This document shows positions 4,978 to 5,864 of a stretch of DNA of 5,864 bases, piece after piece. The notes under the pieces are model-generated. The model was not told where the DNA came from. It did no database searches and saw only the letters and a program-made list of their open reading frames with translations. The stretch is from Candidatus Woesearchaeota archaeon (GTDB taxonomy: Archaea; Nanoarchaeota; Nanoarchaeia; Woesearchaeales; UBA11576): positions 1,493 through 7,356 of the forward strand of contig DUGW01000076.1 of the NCBI GenBank assembly GCA_013331125.1, written 5' to 3'. Made by a program: the position numbers and the translations under genes. Numbering within the stretch: position 1 is the first letter of the stretch; the number at the start of each line of letters is the position of its first letter.

Positions 4978-5141
4978 TTACTCTGTGCTAAGTTGAGGTC
5001 AGTGCCCTTTGTGAGACTCTTACTTATTACTTAGCAGGCCCGTTGGCGGGGGTTGCCCCATCCGGGGAGGCAGGGCTTTCGAGTATGGATGCGCTAGTCG
5101 AACCTGGCACTGACCCACGAAGTGAAACTTAGCACAGAGTC
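4978..5141. mobile_element. 164-bp MITE-like inverted-repeat element without genes
   Basis: The termini are a perfect 15-bp inverted repeat (4980-4994 with 5126-5140, arm ACTCTGTGCTAAGTT). Just inside is a second perfect 10-bp inverted repeat (4997-5006 GGTCAGTGCC with 5106-5115). The core (about 5034-5077) is GC-rich and can form further stems, such as CCCC-ATCC-GGGG (5056-5067) and a possible CAC-GAA-GTG hairpin at 5116-5124. There is no coding frame. It is flanked by 7-bp direct repeats, and one terminus lies in the stop codon of the NapH-like gene. The layout is that of a short non-autonomous transposable element. It could instead be a highly structured RNA gene; no tRNA, 5S, SRP or RNase P signature was recognised. 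No transposase gene is present in the window. Confidence 0.55.
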
Positions 5142-5864
5142 ACTTTCGCCTGAACACCTTTTTCTGCACCCAAAGCATTGCATCTCCTAATGCTCCTACC
5201 GGACAGCAGCTGTTGCACCACACCCTCGGCACTATATAACTGAGAAGCAGGAACATGAAGAATACTCCCACGACTATCATCGACGGCCAGTAGAGCATGT
5301 GTGGCTGCACGCCTAATCTCTCTGTCCCCCAGCTGCTCTGTGTCATCCCGACCACAATAACGACCCCTGCCAACACAAGCCACCTTACTGCTCTGAGCAC
5401 TTTCGGCAGGACCAGTTTCTTTGTCATTATCCTGTCCGAGCAGTCCTGCATCGTTCCCAATGGGCACATGTGGTTGCAGAAATGCCTGTTCCGCAGATTC
5501 ATAAGGAAGAATCCTGAGAAGCTGTATGCTCTTGTCACTCCGAACACGCAGGGGTTTGGGCATATCCTGCAGAATATCATCGGAACCCCGAAATAGCAGC
5601 TGAATATCGGCAGCATAGCGAACGGGAAAAGCAGTACGAAGAACAGGACGCCCTTTGCCTTGTAGTATTTCTCTGGGAAGAACCTTCTGAACCCTACGAT
5701 CAGCAGCCCGAATATCACTGCGGCATAGACGACAAGGTCATACCACATCCCTAGTGTGTAATACCTGACCATCCCCTCGCTGTAATACATGGTGATGAAT
5801 CCGAACACAGCGATCATGGCTACGATCCCTGTCATCATGAAGAAGTCTTTTGCCCTCTTGTTGT
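5140..5864 (-). CDS. NapH-like 4Fe-4S membrane protein (N-terminus beyond right edge)
   Basis: A polytopic membrane protein with cysteine clusters, resembling the NapH/NosR-type Fer4_5 family that passes electrons between the quinone pool or ferredoxins and partner redox proteins. Numbered from the ATG at 5838, hydrophobic spans lie at about 1-18, 34-50, 63-80, 152-166 and 185-203. Cysteine groups are C81, C90-x2-C93-x3-C97, then C121-x3-C125-P-L-G with C133, and C208-x2-C211-C212-P-V-G-A-L near the end. The CP-x-G motifs are the family's usual cluster ligands. The frame stays open to the window edge (codons reading NKRAKDFF before the ATG), and no ribosome binding site is well placed for 5838. 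The true start may therefore lie outside the window. There is no classical C-terminal ferredoxin repeat. Partner and substrate are unknown. The TGA stop (5142-5140) overlaps the terminus of the 164-bp element. Confidence 0.82.
   Translation of the reverse strand, partial: NKRAKDFFMMTGIVAMIAVFGFITMYYSEGMVRYYTLGMWYDLVVYAAVIFGLLIVGFRRFFPEKYYKAKGVLFFVLLFPFAMLPIFSCYFGVPMIFCRICPNPCVFGVTRAYSFSGFFLMNLRNRHFCNHMCPLGTMQDCSDRIMTKKLVLPKVLRAVRWLVLAGVVIVVGMTQSSWGTERLGVQPHMLYWPSMIVVGVFFMFLLLSYIVPRVWCNSCCPVGALGDAMLWVQKKVFRRK
5142..5148. repeat. Right copy of 7-bp direct repeat (candidate target-site duplication)
   Basis: ACTTTCG, identical to 4971-4977. On the minus strand it encodes the last two codons of the NapH-like gene (CGA AAG) plus the T of the stop codon. 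Confidence 0.5.

Noticed and set aside
4978..5141. tRNA, 5S rRNA, SRP RNA or RNase P RNA
   Set aside because: No T-arm/anticodon arrangement of proper spacing, no GGAAG-type SRP helix 8 motif and none of the conserved RNase P blocks were found on either strand. The flanking direct repeats fit an insertion better.
4978..5141. Integron attC recombination site
   Set aside because: The arms contain AACTTAGC/GCTAAGTT, superficially similar to attC core boxes, but the RYYYAAC and GTTRRRY boxes at the outer ends are missing and no integrase is present.
5129..5563. 144-aa minus-strand frame inside the NapH-like gene
   Set aside because: It is out of frame with the conserved cysteine-rich membrane protein and has no family features.

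Overview
The window looks archaeal. It carries an Orc1/Cdc6-type initiator ATPase and an endonuclease V. Starts are preceded either by Shine-Dalgarno sequences matching the archaeal anti-SD (GGAGGTG) or by an AT-rich TATA-like box about 27 bp upstream with no leader. Short genes, several unrecognised proteins and no bacterial -35/-10 promoters fit a small-genome (possibly DPANN-type) archaeon. That lineage guess is inference from style, not from a marker gene.

Layout: (1) The left edge (minus) holds the first 54 codons of an unrecognised gene with a leaderless-type promoter. (2) About 165-442 has no gene: a very AT-rich stretch with TGGTTATTA-like repeats, then a strong GC hairpin. (3) About 443-905 (minus) is a two-gene cluster of tiny ORFs (46 and 59 aa), each with a textbook GGAGGTG ribosome binding site, behind a long leader that can fold into a GC-rich structure. 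(4) 1098-1709 (plus) is a 203-aa helical, charged protein of unknown function. It converges on (5) an Orc1/Cdc6 gene (2820-1750, minus). (6) A 148-bp divergent promoter region with nested palindromes separates orc1 from (7) a 345-aa membrane protein with a glycine-rich hairpin (plus). (8) A 73-aa gene (minus) overlaps the 3' end of that gene by 52 bp. (9) Endonuclease V (4908-4276, minus). (10) A 164-bp inverted-repeat element flanked by 7-bp direct repeats. (11) A multi-spanning NapH-like iron-sulfur membrane protein (minus) running off the right edge.

The most notable observation is the 164-bp element at 4978-5141. It has 15-bp perfect inverted termini, a second 10-bp nested inverted repeat and flanking ACTTTCG copies. 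Removing it together with one repeat copy rebuilds a stop codon (TGA becomes TAA) at exactly the same place in the upstream gene. This is what an insertion with target-site duplication would leave. The second candidate for something new is the pair of tiny genes with a structured leader. The genes do not form one obvious pathway: replication initiation (Orc1), deaminated-base or RNA repair (EndoV), membrane electron transfer (NapH-like) and several unknowns sit side by side.
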